NCBI GenBank assembly: GCA_963971425.1
Contig: OZ020518.1
Coordinates: 8,473,989 to 8,537,988, forward strand
Length of the DNA: 64,000 nucleotides
Source: Bryoerythrophyllum caledonicum
Lineage: Eukaryota; Streptophyta; Bryopsida; Pottiales; Pottiaceae
Direction of reading: 5' to 3'
Shown in pieces: positions 12,751 through 23,634 of this stretch. The notes beneath the pieces are model-generated. The model made no database searches, had not been told where the DNA came from, and saw only the letters and a program-made list of their open reading frames with translations. The position numbers and the translations under genes are program-made. The first letter of the stretch is position 1; each line of letters starts with the position of its first letter.

Positions 12751-14235
12751 ATTGATACCATACTACGCCCAGGTGTGGCATACAGTTTCTACGGTGTACC
12801 ATACTCTATGCGTGCTATCAAAAAACTTGATAAAAAAATAATAGCCATTCAAAAAACTATATGTGGATTACCAAAATGTATGTCAAATGCAATAACCCAA
12901 CTCCCACATAACCTATTCGGGCTTGAAAGTTTCTCCCTCAAAAACGCATACCTCCGATGTATAGGTGAACAACTACAAAATGCCTTAAATGATAAAGGTA
13001 GACTTGGAAAAATATATAATGGACTAACTCATTATGTCCTTGCCCAATTCGGTGGCGCCGAAAACGTATCTAGAATTAAAACAAGTGATTGCATAAGATC
13101 ACCAATAACAAGAACATTCTTGTTATTAAAACACATAGCTAAAATCCACCTTAAAAGTACACTCCCAAACTTCCTCATTAATCCTACACCACTAGAAATG
13201 CTATGGCGCCAAGAAACATTAAATCACAACACACTCAATGGCCATCTCTCCCAAAAACTTCTACAAAAACTCTTCTCAAAAAATATCTTTGAACCAAACC
13301 AAATTACTTTACCTAACGGCACACATCATGAACAATGTGGATTTCAAAGCCCACCACTTCACCCCATCCAAACTAGTAAAGAGTGCTCTAAATATTGCTA
13401 AACAACTTTTTTGCCACCCAACATGCCCCACCACATGTTAGATCCCTTGTAACATACACCCATACTCCTATATACTTCGAGATTCATACATCACCATCAA
13501 CAACATCACTCCAAGGAATATTCCCCTACCAATCTACCCCCCTAACCCCCACATCCATACGACCCCTGTCCTCCAACATACATCCCCAAAAGCCCTACCA
13601 CATATCCCATTAATAACATCATACACCATAAACATATCCAACACACAGTCACAAATAATATACAAAATACTTACACAAAATACCTATGCCAATGGCAACA
13701 CAATGATAATACATACAACAAATGGCTTCCCCAAAGAGCCCTTTTCCCACAACACGACACCAATACCTCCACACACAACATAGAAAAATTAAAATAATAC
13801 TACCAAAAAAACTCAAAACAAAATCTACTCGGACATCATCATAGCCCACCACCCCCAAGAGCAATTCCCAGACTCAAGATCCGTAACACCACCCATAATT
13901 ATTCCACTCTTAAAAATCATACATCAGAATGTAACCCCGAAAATGATATCCTTACATTCTCAAACACAATTAAAATGGATAACAATCAAGCACATCTATA
14001 TGAAGAAAATGGTCGACATTTACACACTATCCTTGTTACTCGACTCCAATGGCTATGGAACCAATACAATACTAAACTACAAACTCCTACGAACATTGAA
14101 CCAACGACCCAACCCTTTGAAACCAAACTAATCTCGCTCTACCAAAGGTATAAATACCGAATACCTAAAAATGACCCTCTCAAAAATGCGCAATACTCAA
14201 TACCCACACCCATTTTAGACTCACTAATCTCATCC

Positions 14236-14560
14236 TTTAACATCGAACAATCATACTTTTCTTCCCCGGTCACATGCTCTACCGAATTAAAAAAATTCTA
14301 CCCACCTTACGAAAGGGACAAAATATTCGGATCCTTGGGAAAGGCCTTTGACTACAAATGGACTGGTAAAGAAATAGCTCACCCCCACAACGAGAAGGAA
14401 ATGGAACAAGCAATACATTGGGCCCGACTTGCCGCCAAACATGACCCGCATAACACAAGTACAATCATCATCACACCAAACAACAATTGGTACCAAAACA
14501 ACAACCAACACTCATACCCATCTCCAGATTCCCATATCATTGCAATATTTGAGGCAGACT
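14236..14560 (+). other. Segment resembling a Dam-like adenine methyltransferase, between RT and RNase H
   Basis: The reading SFNIEQSYFSSPVTC, then FYPPYERDKIFGSLGKAF, then KWTGKEIAHPHNEKEMEQAI and TSTIIITPNNNWY has the rhythm of phage-type N6-adenine methyltransferase domains known in DIRS elements. In those, an NPPY-like motif precedes a helix and a hydrophobic strand; the corresponding motif here is AHPH, so activity would be doubtful. The resemblance is by eye and could reflect another fold. It lies in a frame separate from the RT but is collinear with it. Confidence 0.35.
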
Positions 14561-14889
14561 CAATACCATACAAAGAACCTACAATCCCACCCGAGCTAAA
14601 AAAACCCCGAATCGAGCCATCTACATTACAAATACTATATATCTATCACCAAAACCAAACCATTGGCACCCTAGAGCAACTTGCTGAACTTACCTCCATA
14701 TCGGACAATTTAAACATATACAGGTTATACACAAAACCAGCCCAACCGACACCTATACAAACCCCCGTAAACCAAAGTAAAAACTGATCAAAACTAAAAT
14801 ATGTCAACAACACATTAAACTACTTTATCACACCGCCCCTTCTTCCAAATTACCCAAATCATACCACACCAAAATTTAACCCCGCACAT

Positions 14890-15310
14890 AGTTATTACAC
14901 CGATGGCTCCTTTAAACCACCAGAACAAATTAGCCCAGGATCTTGGCGCAGAGAAAAAGCTGGCTATGGCATATTCTACCAAGGAAATTAAGCTAGCCAA
15001 AAGACTCCATGGACTACAAAATATCCTTAGAGCAAAAGTCATGGCCATTCACAAAACGCTACAAATCATCACAACAAAATACAATAATGAACCCGCACAT
15101 ATATTCACCGATTGTATAAATGCACTCTATCTACTAAACACTCAAATAACACACCCTACTCTTCACAATAGTCACCCCGACCAAACCATATCAATGTCAA
15201 TGGTCCAAATGTTACAGAACCGAACACAAACCACATCCCTCCACAAAGTGCGAGCCCATGCCAATATTGATGGCAACGAACAAGTAGACAAACTAGCAAA
15301 AGAAGGCCGA
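14890..15310 (+). other. RNase H domain of ORF2
   Basis: The first catalytic Asp sits in YTDGSF (about 14896-14913), the second region reads IFTDCINALYLL (near 15100), and the last reads HKVRAHANIDGNEQVDKLAKEG (near 15243-15308). These match the DEDD RNase H pattern used by I-group and Dualen-type LINEs to remove RNA from the hybrid. A frame change near 14990 separates the first motif from the rest. Confidence 0.8.
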
Positions 15311-15677
15311 GAAAAAGCACACAAAAATGCCAAAGACCCACACGAACATGCCCATGCCACCCCATACTACTTTCAAAAAGAAGATTGGCCTTCCAAAGAA
15401 GATACCCCCCGACAAAGGCCCGATTAGATTTCTAGGCAAATACCTCAAAAAGCAAGACCTCTACAACAACCTTGACACAATCTCAGAAAATATTCCTAAC
15501 ATAGAAAAATGGACTAACAATAACAACATAGACAATGAACTCTCTACAAATTTCTGGAAAAACCCCATCATTTCAGACTCACAAATAACATGCCTCATCA
15601 AATTCCGTACTGGTCAATACATGGGAAACGCCCGCAAACAACTCTTCTTTGGAATAGAAAGATTCCCATCCAAAACA

Positions 15678-16250
15678 TGCCCCATATGCCCATCAATGGA
15701 CCCCGACACATGGCTTCATGTTCTACTCAAATGCCAAAACCACCACATACACTCTCTAATTGTTAAAAGACATAATAAAGCGGTATGGGAAGTCCAAAAA
15801 CTAATCACTTCCTACAACAAATTGAGATGCTTTATACTAATGAATGCCGGCACCTTTAATAACAATCCACAAGAAAATACGGTCCCTCCTAGGCCACTCC
15901 CATGTTCATGTGAGACTCAAAGGTGTCATTGCAATGCTAAGCTCAAACCGGACATCCTTTGTGTTAGAGGTTTATCTTTTAATGATCCACCACCCAATCA
16001 CATCAACCAAGACTGCACCATTCAATTCATTGAATTCACATATTCCAAAGATAGATTTTCTCCGGAAACAATTCAAATCAAAATAGATAAATACCAACCC
16101 CTCATTGACGACATCATGGCCCTTGGATGGAAGGTGGACCCCCTTATCGTAATCACATCTGGTGCTCGTGCCACCACCTTTATCCCTTCTATGAAAACTT
16201 TAGAGGATACCTTCAAGATACCCATTGAAACAATTAAAACCACCTTTAAA
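15678..16250 (+). other. C-terminal CCHC and restriction-like endonuclease (RLE) domain
   Basis: CPICPSMDPDTWLHVLLKC is followed by IVKRHNKAV, then KPDI (15945-15956), FIEFTY with Glu at 16032, and IKIDKY near 16077-16095. That is the zinc knuckle, RHN, PD-(D/E)xK and K..KY order of the restriction-like endonuclease of R2-type LINEs. Together with the N-terminal APE domain it gives ORF2 two different endonucleases, the hallmark of Dualen/RandI. The frame is open from about 15327 to the stop at 16352. Confidence 0.8.
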
Positions 16251-16567
16251 AACATTAACACCATCGCTATTCAACATGCCATGTCCATTTTACTACGTAA
16301 ACGCAAAATCGAAAACAACCAAGCCCTCCCTGATACACAAGACCCCCCTTAAATTCTTCGCCGCCTTTATTTTTCCTGATTGGCTGACTGTGTGGTTTTT
16401 GCTACTTGTTTTGGTTAGTTAGTTAGTTTGTGACTGGTTGCTTGTTTGGTTGGTTTATGGCTTCGCGTTACAGAGTGTCTACCCTCAAAAGGGGAAGTAG
16501 TTCCTGCTCACTTATTCCATGTCCGGTGGGCATGGTCTTGGTAGTGGAACGAACAGACACTTTATTC

Positions 16568-16595
16568 ACGCCGGTTCCCTTTCGGGAACCGGCGT
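16568..16595 (+). promoter_or_regulatory. 3' UTR hairpin of LINE A
   Basis: ACGCCGGTTCCC (16568-16579) pairs perfectly with GGGAACCGGCGT (16584-16595) around a TTTC loop. It sits 12 bases before the end of the element, followed only by a TTC-repeat tail. In stringent-type LINEs such a 3' hairpin is the RT recognition signal; that role is inferred from position here. Confidence 0.8.
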
Positions 16596-16607
16596 TCTTC
16601 TTCTTCT

Positions 16608-16619
16608 TAGTCACCTTTG
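16608..16619. repeat. Right target-site duplication of LINE A
   Basis: This is an exact 12-bp copy of 1173-1184, directly after the TTC-repeat tail (16594-16607). The position confirms that the element is full length. Confidence 0.85.
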
Positions 16620-16695
16620 TCTATTAAATATTTCAAGATCTACTAGAGTGTCTCTTTCTATGTCTTAAATGTTAGAAATATTTCCTTTGGTACCT

Positions 16696-17068
16696 GAGAG
16701 CATCTCTACCCTTGTCTCGCACCCGGCTACAAGGAATACGCCGAGGCGGGGCTAATTTAAGCATATTAGGTGCATGCTCGAGAGGGTCTCCACCACTCAC
16801 AACTTACAAGTTGAATGTTCTTTCAGCTCTGAAAGTCATGAGAGGTTCAAAGTGGAGATGTGAGAAAGGTAGACATTGATAACTTGGGGAAAGTGTAGAC
16901 TGGAGTCTGGAGGTAGACCGGATGGCATCGGTGAACGACAACATGCCAAAATGTGAGGCGGCCTTCGCCATGTTGGCATGGTTTGACAGGTTATGAGAGA
17001 CTTGTCTACCTGTTGGACATGCCAATGGCCGTTGGCGTGCTTCTCATTCCGTGAATGGAGATGCTCTT
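16696..17068. mobile_element. Possible 373-bp MITE between the two LINEs
   Basis: GAGAGCATCTCTACC at the left and GGAGATGCTCTT at the right form imperfect inverted ends with the core GAGCATCTC, a motif common at plant MITE termini. The interior has no coding frame. No convincing target duplication was found, so the boundaries are tentative. Confidence 0.35.
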
Positions 17069-17149
17069 ATTGCACCATGTATCTTCATTATGTCATGGGA
17101 CGTGGCGTCGAGGGCCTCTCCGCATCGTATTGTTTTGCTGCTGTTTGAG

Positions 17150-18700
17150 TACGACTAATTAATATGTTATTTGGAATGTGTAGTTGTATAGGTGAGTGAT
17201 CCGAGTTGAGAATAACGTCTTTGTTTGTTGTAGAGGTGTATTGTGTGTTATTGTTTGTGTTTATATAAAAGCCGTCTATTAGGCTCCACTCACTTTAATC
17301 ATGTCCGCCTTGTCTGGAGTATTGTGTGTTAGTGCTTATGTAGGTGAAGTTTAAGTTTTCTGTGAATTGACGCCATTGTAGTCTGTGGTTTGAGGGGAGG
17401 TGTTATGATTTCCATTTTGTCGACCAATTAATGCATGTCTCTGTTAAAGCCTCCACACAACATGTAAGTGTGGTTAGGGTTATTATTAATTTGAGTTGTA
17501 ATAGTGTTTTGAATGTCAATGATAAATCGAGTATCTTCGGGGTGCGATGGCATATACATATGAAAGATTAGCCATAATTGTAGTGGTTGGTTAGTAATCT
17601 TAATTATTCGTTGGTAAGGTGATATGTGCATTGGAGTAGGGTTTTTATTTATGTTACCCGAAAAAACATATTTTTTGTGTGTTAGTATGAGGAGGCCACC
17701 TCGGCCTGGTGAGTATGGTCTGCGTTGTTGAATGCATCTTGTTAGTGCGTGTGTGTTGTTAAAAATATGTTTGTAGTCTTTAAATATGTTTTGTATGTAT
17801 TTTGTGGATTTGGTGGCGGATATTTTTGTTTCTTGTAGAACTATGAGGGTCGGTGGTGTGTCTGTATGTGTGATCAAAGTTTGTATGCTAGGAAGTGCGG
17901 TGTTTAGAGATGAGACGTTCCATGTAGTTATGAATGTACTGTCATTATTTGAATTAATATTTTGATTTTGTGGAGGGAGATAGGATGGTAGGGGGGCCGG
18001 TGGGTATATTTTGGTATGGAGCCGAAACATTTTAATGACTCGTGAATTAGATTGTTAGGGAAGTAAGGAAATTTTTGTTCTAATGTGTCATTTGAAGGAG
18101 GTATGTTTTGCATGTGTATAAAGTCATATAGTTCTCTATGTATGGATGTGTCTTGGTTTATGGTGTTTTGATTTTCTTCAAGAAATGTTGTATAAGGGTG
18201 TGGAATATTGATGTGTCTTTCCGGTGGGTTTTGTAAGTTAGAGAGATTATGTAGTAATGTGTTAGTCTATTGAGTAATGTTTGGGTTTTGTGTGTTTAAG
18301 AGGTGGTTAACACATGTCTATGTTTGGGTGGATAGTAGTTATAAGAGGGTATAGTATGTGTGATGGTGGGTGTGTATTTTGTTGTTGTATATATTGATTA
18401 ATGTATGGGTATCGAGTGTTGTGTAGTTGGTGTAGTGTGTGTGTAGTTTTTAGTAGAGGTGCAAATGTTTTAGCTATGTGTCTATATTCCGGTTGTAGTT
18501 TTATGGTGTTTGGTATGAAGTATATTTTAGCATCTTTCTTATGTGTTGTAGGATGTCTTTTTAGTATATTTGGCATGGGCCCGGGGTTTGTCTCTATATC
18601 TCCGCTTGTTAGTATTAGGATTTTGTAGTGTTTGGGTTTGATGTGATACTTTAGATTTTGTGGTTTATGTGTGTATTATTGGTATATATATATATATATA
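17150..18700 (-). pseudogene. LINE B ORF2, N-terminal part (2A-like leader and APE domain), broken
   Basis: The leader ends KILILTSGDIETNPGP (2A core at 18577-18603) and continues PNILKRHPTTHKK, parallel to LINE A. The APE region follows, with TTWNVSSLNTALPS, LIVLQETKIS, PGRGGLLILTHKKY and MYMPSHPEDTRFII. Breaks include a TAA near 18305, further stops around 18240-18280, and a one-base loss near 17430 relative to LINE A, after which homology continues to about 17150. It serves as the reference that exposes the insertion in LINE A. Confidence 0.8.
18577..18603 (-). other. 2A-like motif in LINE B ORF2
   Basis: Reading GDIETNPGP on the minus strand, directly before PMPNILKR. It is identical in its nine core residues to the LINE A motif although third codon positions and the upstream residues differ. 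Confidence 0.8.
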
Positions 18701-19181
18701 AATATATTTGATTTGATGTTTTTGGTGTGTTGATGTATTGAAGTTTGTGTAATCATTATTATTGTTTTTATTTCTATAGATATTAATGGTGTGTTCACTG
18801 TTTTGTTGTGTGTGTTATGTTGGAGGGTTTTTTATTATCTTGGTTAGTATTTATGCATTTTTTTAATGGATGTTTGTATTTGTATTTGTATATGTTTTTT
18901 TGTGTATTTTCGGAATTGTGTTTGTGAGTTTTTTGTTGTATTGGTATGTGTATATATTTTTGTATAAGTTTTTGTGTAGTATAATACATATTCTATTTTG
19001 TATATGTTTGTATGTGTAATGGTATGTATTTTTGTACTCCTTTGTACGTGGAAGCTCATGTATTTGTATTTATTCTTGGAAAGAATAGAGTAGGTATAGG
19101 TCATGCCTATAGTGTAGTCCAACTTGCCATACTTATCAAATACTGTGGGGGAAATACTTGTTACCTTGTAGTCTTTAAACG

Positions 19182-20816
19182 CTACATGTTTGATGGGTTG
19201 CCCTCCAAGCTTGGTTTGCCAATTGAGCCCGTAATGGCTTGCATTGTTGCATATGCAACTCCCATGGATTCTTGGATGCTTAACATTTGGACCCTTAATT
19301 CTTCATTCTTTGCGTCCACATATTCCTTCACTTCCAATCTCATCTTTTTGTTGCTTTCTTCAACAATCTCCACTATGTCCTTCTTTGTCAAGGAGGGAGG
19401 TGTCTCTTTCATTTTGTATGTTGCCACCATATTTACCATGGGGGAGTTGATGTCATCAAAGCCAAAGTATTTGATTTGTTCTTGTGAGGGCGGCTCTTCC
19501 CCTTCCAAGCTCCTACAATGTGGGGCAAAGTCTACAAAATTTCCTTCAATGGTATATGTTTTCCCCACAAACTCACAATACACAATGGGGTTAGCACAAT
19601 GTACATTGACACTACCATTGTGTCTAGTTCCAACCGCTTTGTGGAACCAAGTCTCTATAATGTTGTTTGCACCTATAATTTTATGGATTATGTTGGTAGT
19701 GTCAATGACACTTATGCAAAGAGGCAAGGGGGAGAGGATTAAGGTTAGAGCGTCTTTCTTAGCTTTAGAGGTTTGCGTAATTTGTCCTCCGGAGATGTGT
19801 TTGACATGAAGTACTTCATGTTGAGTTGTAATTTGGTGGAGGTTGATCCTTTTGGCTTGCTTCGGGGTTGTGGCAATGATGAAAGCATGTGAGTCCTCTT
19901 TAAGCTTGTGTACTCCCGTGACTTCGATTTCTTGTCCCCTTTTAAAGCTATTGTGTAGGATGTCCTTGAAAAGTGCTTGTGCTGAAATTCCTACAAGGGA
20001 GTCACTTTTCACTTTCACGAAGAGGTTAGAACTTGCAATGTGATGGAAACTCTTGCAAACCTTGCCTACGGTGTTATGGCCACCAATTTTAAGTATAAAA
20101 GGCCTAATACCTTTGAGCATCATGAGACCGTCAATTTTTGGTTTTAATAGATGCAACTTAACGATACCCGCCCATACTTCCTTCTTTCCACCTTTTTTAA
20201 TACTAAGGCATTGTATGGAGATTGGATCAATGAGGTCCTCACCAAGTTCAATTTCCATAAGTTCTAGTCTCTTAACAACCATATTTTTGGCTTCATCATG
20301 CATCATGGAGAAGGGAGGAGGCTCAAAATGAATAGCAACCTGGAAATCTAATGCCAAACCTCAGGCATTATTGACTACAATGTCACAAGGAACATGGATT
20401 ATGTTGAAGTGTTGGCCTTTCACGCGGTTTCTTGTGCTTGGATATAGTTGTTGGGGGATCCTTGGAAAGGCTACTTTGGCAATGCTTGCTTCCTCTGCCT
20501 CCTCCTTCTTGAGGCCTCTAACCATCAAGTCTTGAGTTGTCTCCTTTCTAGAAAGCTCCTCCATGCCCTCGTCTTGTGCAAGAGTCTCCATCACCTAGAA
20601 ACCAAACCAAAATTTAAAATACATGTTCAAAGGTTTAAGTGTGAAGGACTTACCTCTTCCTTCTGAGACATTTTTGTGCTTCTTGAGGCTGCTAGTCATT
20701 TCTTCTAGTTTTCTTGCAAGCTTCTCCTTTAGGGATGTGGTGGAGATTGCTGGAGGGGAATCTACTTCCATGTCCTCTTCAAAAAATAGGTTTCTTTTGG
20801 GGTCGCCACTTGTCAT
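19182..20816 (-). pseudogene. LINE B ORF1 protein (two in-frame stops)
   Basis: Start at the ATG of MTSGDPKRNLFFEEDMEVD, ending near 19182 after GKPSLEGNPSNM, for about 545 residues. It is collinear with LINE A ORF1, with clear but imperfect identity. The acidic N-terminus and K-rich stretch are followed by a conserved core (SIQCLSIKKGG; KIDGLMMLKGIRPFILKIGG) and a C-terminal helix rich in E and K (residues of VEIVEESNKKMRLEVKEYVD). TAG at about 20597 and TGA at about 20358 interrupt it. No domain was recognised. Confidence 0.75.
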
Positions 20817-20969
20817 CTTTGTTGCAGCTGTGTAGAAGAACACTTGTTGTAACGGACTCCTTCACTTGGAGTTGGCTAGTTCCAGGCTTTGGAGGTATGA
20901 ATAACTTTGGGGAGTGAGCTCTAGAGCCGGCGATTCTGGGCGCCAAGTGAGACTGGGGGCAACCTCCAA

Positions 20970-21166
20970 GAGTTCAGGCTAGCTGTTACTGTAGCTATGC
21001 AAGGGTCCGGGCTGGCCGGTACTGGAGCTGTGCGAGAGTCCGGGCTGGCTGGTACTGCAGCTGTGCAAAGCTCGAGCTGGCTGGTACTGGAGCTGTGCGG
21101 AAGTCTGGGTTGGCTGATACTGCAACTGTGCCAGAGCTCGGGCTGGCTGGTGCTGCAGCTGTGCAC
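20970..21166. repeat. 33-bp minisatellite in the LINE B leader
   Basis: Six tandem units of 32-33 bp with core GCTGGCTGGTACTGCAGCTG start near 20978, 21011, 21044, 21076, 21109 and 21142. The period keeps a frame open and so creates a Q/P/A/L-rich open frame that is not called a gene. LINE A lacks this array. Confidence 0.85.
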
Positions 21167-21479
21167 TTGCTGTCGGAATGTGTCTTTGCACCTTTCGCTC
21201 AGGTTTTTCATCTATGTTTGTATTTTGGCTGCGTTCCTTCTGTTGTAGCTGGGTTTTGCTCCTATTTTGATTGTAGTCGTCGGCTATCGTCCAGGGGTAG
21301 TTGGTTTTTTTTAATCGTTGTGTCCTCCGGGCTGAAGCGGCATTCATTGATTTTTTGCTTCTTAGATCTGTATAGAGGTTCGCAACCTTTTTGTACACTT
21401 TGTAAATACAAGATCTTTGTTGTGATGCAAGAGCACAGGTTGTTCAAGCATAGACTGGAATAAAAGTATAAGAAATTGC

Positions 21480-22600
21480 AAAACAAGATTGAGGAGGATT
21501 TAGAGGGGTGTGGCGTGTATGTTTGTGGTTATTGTTGTGTGTTTGTTGTGGGAGCGCTGGTTTGTTGGGCTGGTTCTAAACCTTCATGCTAGTTATGTGG
21601 TTGCTTCTTGTTACTTGTCTCTATTGTGGTCTTCACGTTTTGTTGCCTTTGTTTGTTTCGGTGGTTGTTGTCGCTCTTGATGTTGTTCTTGATACTCTTC
21701 TCCCTAGTCGAGGTTACTTTAGAGTCGTCGTTGTTGTATTTTTTCCTGTTTTTTTTTGTTTGCTTGAGATTATCGGGTTGAGGGAGGAGATGAGATCTGC
21801 AAGTCTGATTAGTATTACAACAATTGGGTGAGTAACAACAGTGTCTAGGAAGCCTAAGTCCGTGTGTGCATATGAGAGGGAGTAGAGGAGAGATAGCCTA
21901 AGGTGTCGTGGAGTTGTTGTTGGATTCGGTAGTGTTTATGAGATTTGTTGAAGCCATATGTTGTCGCTTGTCTTCACACTGCTGTGCGGTATGGTATTGT
22001 CTTGTGAATGTATGTCTGTGATGCCACATGGTTGAATTTGTACCTGCAGTAGTCTAAGAGGGGCAATTCAGGTTTTTAGTATAATGCCTTAGTACTAGTG
22101 TGATTAGGTAGTACAAGTAGTATGTATGGTTTTTTTTCATAGAATGGGATTGTATTTCTAACAATTGTATTGGAGATTAAGAGGAAAAAACAAAAAAGGG
22201 ACAAATGGTAGGATGCGGTGCTGAATAGCAGGGAAAAGAGAGTAGGATTTGGGTGGAGTGATGTAGCCTGTGTCGGTGGTTGATGCGGTTTAGGTCGTCT
22301 GGTTTGTCTAGAATGTCTAGATCTAAAATGCATCAATGAAGGGCTCTTGCTGAGGTTCGTCGTCTTTGTATCTGCTCCAGTTGTGCTTCTTCGTATTTCT
22401 TCGTATGCTTTTTGTAGTTGTGCCGAAGGGGTTGATGTCGGTGCTTGATGGAGAGGGCTACTGTGAGCAATGAGTTTGGTTAGTGCAAAGAATGATTGAA
22501 ATACAAATATCAAGGTGGAGAGGTAAGATGTGGCCTGAGTTTGTGCAATAGGGACGAAGGTTATTGTGTGTGGAGGCGGAAGAGTATTGCTGTCAATCTA
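21480..22600 (-). other. LINE B leader, no gene seen
   Basis: T/G-rich on the plus strand (A/C-rich on the LINE sense strand), with only short biased frames. It belongs to the LINE B 5' UTR by position and composition. Confidence 0.5.
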
Positions 22601-22619
22601 CAACTCCGAGCAATTTGTC

Positions 22620-23030
22620 TTAAGCTCGTCTGTTGTGTGTGAAGTCGGGGAAGGGTAGTTGTCTCTCAGCAGCTTTGGTCTTCTTGTGTGAAGCTTGTCT
22701 CTTGATGCATGTGAAGGCCCCGGTCGTCTTGCGTGAAGTTTGTCTTGGGGCTTGTCTGTTGACGTGTATGAAGTTGTAGGGGGACTGCTGCCGGTCTGTA
22801 TGTCCAGGCGGTTTACTTAGTATTCTTCTATTGTAATTCGTAGAGGCGGAGGAGGACTGCTGCCGATTAGCTGCTCCAGTCGTCTTGCTTCGGGCTTGCC
22901 TTTTGTTGTATGTGAGGTCGGAGAAGGGCTGCTGTCGATCATAAGCTCTTGATGTTGTGCTTGAGGCTTGTTTGTTGGTGTGTGCGGTGGTGGAGGAGGG
23001 CTGCTGCCAATCAGTAGCTCCGGGCAATTT
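22620..23030 (-). repeat. ~75-bp degenerate tandem units in the LINE B leader
   Basis: Five or six diverged units of roughly 70-78 bp share GGAGGAGGGCTGCTGCC-type cores on the plus strand. Their translation on the minus strand shows a recurring R-Q-Q-x-x-x-x-F/Y-T pattern. LINE A has weaker units of similar size near 3130-3260. They may act like the tandem promoter monomers of mouse L1; that is inference. Confidence 0.55.
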
Positions 23031-23634
23031 TCTTGGGGTTTTTCTTCAATCCTGTTTGCTGAGTGTGTGGGTCGGGGAGATGGGACGACTAAGGGAGGTT
23101 TGTGAATCTGATCTGCAACTCTTTAGATCTGGGTGTCATCCACTCATATGAGCACTACTTGTGGCATCAATCTAGACACCAACACTAGTATCCCCGCTTT
23201 CAATACCTACTACTCAGATCTATCATAAATACACTCATTCACGAGCAATTACTTCCCAGATCCGATGTGTGAGCCCTTTCCAACTGTTTGTCTCCCCTCA
23301 ACTTCCACAAAACCTCCACACTAAACTCAAATCCACCACAAACAAGGGCTCCACGACAACTCCAGCCACCTCTTGTTGTTTGAATGCTAGTTTCTGAGTC
23401 TAAGTCTTTTCTCTCCCCTCACCACAAATCTCGGAGCTCTACTTACTCGCATCCATCGTCTCAGGTCCCGCAATCACCTTGACTGAAAGATGTCTTCATC
23501 ATCAACTCCATTGTAATAAGTGTTTTTGTCTGTGATTACTTCAAACCCCCAAGATTTCAATCCAATATTGTCATTCTCATGTGAGTAATTCATCCACCAC
23601 AATATTTTGTTCAAAAAAATATTTCTCAATTTTG

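Larger units (their letters stand above)
6647..16352 (+). pseudogene. LINE A ORF2 polyprotein (2A-like, APE, RT, RNase H, RLE), broken
   Basis: The frame opens at the ATG at 6647. A basic leader of about 87 residues ends in the 2A-like motif (6884-6910). It is followed by an APE-type endonuclease (about 7545-7740 and 10170-10780), RT (about 11640-12750), a segment resembling an adenine methyltransferase (14236-14560), RNase H (14890-15310) and a CCHC plus restriction-like endonuclease (15678-16250). Damage includes TAA at 7652, the insert at 7741-10169, TAA near 10311, a one-base loss in an A run near 11790, decay across 13400-13970, TGA at about 14785, and frame changes near 14990 and 15400. 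The sense strand is strongly C/A-rich and G-poor. The reaction would be target-primed reverse transcription of the LINE's own RNA. Confidence 0.85.
1185..16607 (+). mobile_element. LINE A: full-length Dualen/RandI-like non-LTR retrotransposon
   Basis: The element lies between perfect 12-bp duplications. Its order is a 5' UTR of about 2.45 kb, ORF1 (3637-5520), a CACATA-rich spacer, ORF2 (6647-16352) and a 255-bp 3' UTR with a hairpin and a TTC-repeat tail. Removing the 2.43-kb insert and the 238-bp MITE leaves about 12.75 kb, very long for a LINE. ORF2 shows an APE-type endonuclease, RT, RNase H and a C-terminal restriction-like endonuclease, the dual-endonuclease layout known from Dualen/RandI. 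At least seven stops or frame changes plus the two insertions make it inactive. Completeness and ends are read directly from the sequence; clade assignment is from domain order and memory of the family, without a tree. Confidence 0.85.
17150..23460 (-). mobile_element. LINE B: 3'-truncated relative of LINE A
   Basis: Reading the minus strand from about 23460 downward, this copy has a 5' leader of about 2.6 kb with tandem repeats, ORF1 (20816-19182), a short AT/CA-rich spacer and the start of ORF2, including the 2A-like motif and the APE domain. Homology to LINE A stops near 17150, soon after the SDH motif, so RT, RNase H, RLE and the 3' end are missing. Target-primed insertion normally loses 5' ends, so loss of the 3' part implies a later deletion. 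The 5' limit is placed by shared sequence (GGTGAGGGGAG) and is approximate. Confidence 0.8.

Noticed and set aside
20979-21398. Q/P/A-rich open frame with an 11-residue repeat
   Set aside because: It is a by-product of the 33-bp minisatellite in the LINE B leader; LINE A lacks it.
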